8,380 bases of DNA from Alkalimonas sp. (lineage in GTDB: Bacteria; Pseudomonadota; Gammaproteobacteria; Enterobacterales; Alteromonadaceae), in the NCBI GenBank assembly GCA_022565655.1, contig JAIUMG010000140.1:1-8380 (forward strand), given 5' to 3'. The first letter of the stretch is position 1. Every line of letters starts with the position of its first letter. The translations under genes and the position numbers were made by a program. Below, in pieces: positions 7,704-8,380 of the stretch. The notes below the pieces were generated by a model. That model searched no databases, had not been told where the DNA came from, and worked only from the letters and a program-made list of their open reading frames with translations.

Positions 7704-7707
7704 CTCC
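7704..7707 (-). promoter_or_regulatory. Ribosome binding site that sets the start of the ABM-like gene
   Basis: On the minus strand GGAG lies 6 nt upstream of the ATG at 7697. If translation began at the TTG at 7712, this site would fall inside the coding region, and no comparable purine run precedes the TTG. ATG 7697 is therefore preferred. Confidence 0.6.
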
Positions 7708-7715
7708 AACAATAC

Positions 7716-7743
7716 AGCCCTGCAACCGTTAGGGTGCAGGGCT
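7716..7743 (-). terminator. Hairpin after the YcaC-type gene, likely terminator or attenuator
   Basis: AGCCCTGCA (7716-7724) and TGCAGGGCT (7735-7743) form a perfect 9-bp G+C-rich stem with a 10-nt loop. On the minus strand it starts 14 nt after the YcaC-type stop. It is followed by GTATTGTT, a poor T-run, so termination may be partial. Because the next gene's ATG is only 18 nt beyond the stem, it could reduce expression of the ABM-like and pirin genes relative to the hydrolase, or mark a processing site. Confidence 0.55.
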
Positions 7744-7757
7744 TGATAGCCAATTAA

Positions 7758-8380
7758 TTACTTACCTGAAGTTAGTGTGTTGAAACTGTTGATCAGGTTG
7801 CGATAGTCTGGAATGTGGTTGGAGAACAGCTGTCCGAGACCTTCCACATCGTTACGCCAGTCACGGTGCAGTTCACAAGCCACGCCAAACCAGGTCATCA
7901 ACTGGGCACCGGCATCCGACATCCGCTGCCAGGCTGAGTCGCGCGTCAACTCGTTGAAAGTCCCAGAGGCGTCGGTCACCACAAAGACATCAAAACCTTC
8001 CTCCAGGGCTGACAAGGTTGGGAAGGCGACACAAACTTCGGTCACCACACCGGCGATGATTAATTGCTTTTTGCCGGTCGCTTTAATAGCGGCAACGAAC
8101 TCTTCGTTGTCCCAGGCATTAATTTGGCCTGGGCGGGCAATAAAAGGGGCATCCGGGAAGGTTTCTTTTAACTCGGGGACCAGTGGGCCGTTCGGGCCGT
8201 TTTCAAAACTGGTGGTTAAAATAGTCGGCAGTTTAAAGTAGGCCGCTAAGTCGGCCAGTGCCAACACATTATTTTTGAACTTATCCGGGTCGATGTCTCG
8301 TACCAGCGAGAGTAATCCTGTTTGATGGTCGACCAGCAGCACGGCTGCATCGTTTTTATCCAGACGGACATAGGGTTTGC
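7758..8380 (-). CDS. ycaC: YcaC-type isochorismatase-like cysteine hydrolase (first codons cut off)
   Basis: The frame is open to the right edge and encodes 206 visible codons beginning KPYVRLDKNDAAVLLVDHQ, plus two bases (GC) of the preceding codon. E. coli YcaC is 208 residues and begins almost identically after MT, so only the start codon and the first base of codon 2 are missing. With that numbering the conserved Asp is D19 (VDHQ) and the nucleophile is C118 in GVVTEVCVAF, the same cysteine position as in E. coli YcaC. FNNP-like family landmarks are not needed; ARPGQINAW, LIIAGVVTE, WFGVACELHRDWRND and SNHIPDYRNL are strongly YcaC-like. The isochorismatase-like fold covers many hydrolases; YcaC forms a large oligomer and its natural substrate is unknown. 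An internal GTG at 8342 would begin in the middle of the first core strand and is not the real start. It is the first visible gene of the minus-strand cluster; its promoter lies outside the window. Confidence 0.95.
   Translation of the reverse strand, partial: KPYVRLDKNDAAVLLVDHQTGLLSLVRDIDPDKFKNNVLALADLAAYFKLPTILTTSFENGPNGPLVPELKETFPDAPFIARPGQINAWDNEEFVAAIKATGKKQLIIAGVVTEVCVAFPTLSALEEGFDVFVVTDASGTFNELTRDSAWQRMSDAGAQLMTWFGVACELHRDWRNDVEGLGQLFSNHIPDYRNLINSFNTLTSGK

Noticed and set aside
7698..7712. TTG start five codons upstream for the ABM-like gene
   Set aside because: The GGAG site fits the ATG at 7697 and would lie inside the coding region if TTG were used.
8340..8342. GTG as the start of the YcaC-type protein
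   Set aside because: The frame continues upstream to the window edge with residues that match the YcaC N-terminus, so the true start is just outside.
1..8380. Insertion sequences, tRNA or rRNA genes, CRISPR arrays, phage or defence genes
   Set aside because: No transposase, integrase, repeat-spacer pattern, tRNA-like fold or toxin-antitoxin pair was seen on either strand; the window reads as ordinary chromosomal genes.

Overview
The window looks like chromosomal DNA from a gammaproteobacterium with moderate G+C. The best taxonomic pointer is the YcaC-type hydrolase at the right edge, which closely resembles the Escherichia coli protein as I remember it. The multi-sensor c-di-GMP signalling protein in the middle is of a kind common in free-living, Alteromonadales-like or Pseudomonas-like lineages. 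I cannot name a genus. There are no mobile elements, RNA genes or CRISPR arrays, and coding density is high.

Layout. (1) Positions 1-760, minus strand: the N-terminal two thirds or so of a GlpD-like FAD-dependent glycerol-3-phosphate dehydrogenase, cut by the window edge. (2) A 204-bp divergent intergenic region. (3) Positions 965-6058, plus strand: a compact three-gene signalling operon. It encodes a soluble PAS-PAS histidine kinase, a stand-alone CheY/DivK-like receiver, and a 1073-residue response regulator with the order REC-GAF-PAS-GAF-GGDEF-EAL. The genes overlap by 4 and 23 nt, and each downstream gene has a strong ribosome binding site inside the gene before it. (4) A 49-bp convergent gap. 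(5) Positions 6108-8380, minus strand: three genes in transcription order, a YcaC-type cysteine hydrolase (5' end cut by 1-2 codons), an antibiotic-biosynthesis-monooxygenase-like (ABM) protein with a C-terminal membrane hairpin, and a pirin.

How the genes may work together. In the operon the kinase has a phosphorylatable His but no receiver of its own, and both receivers have complete Asp/Thr/Lys sites, so one kinase may feed two receivers. In the large regulator the GGDEF motif has become GPDQF and the guanine-recognising Asn is replaced, while every metal-binding and catalytic residue of the EAL domain I could check is present. The predicted output is therefore c-di-GMP hydrolysis, controlled by phosphorylation and by three GAF/PAS input domains. 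The minus-strand cluster (YcaC, ABM protein, pirin) is a set of small enzyme-like genes whose physiological substrates are poorly known; quinone, electrophile or oxidative stress roles are inference only.

Nothing here is clearly a new type of system. The items most worth a second look are the GPDQF/EAL regulator with its coupled two-receiver operon, and the hairpins in the minus-strand cluster.
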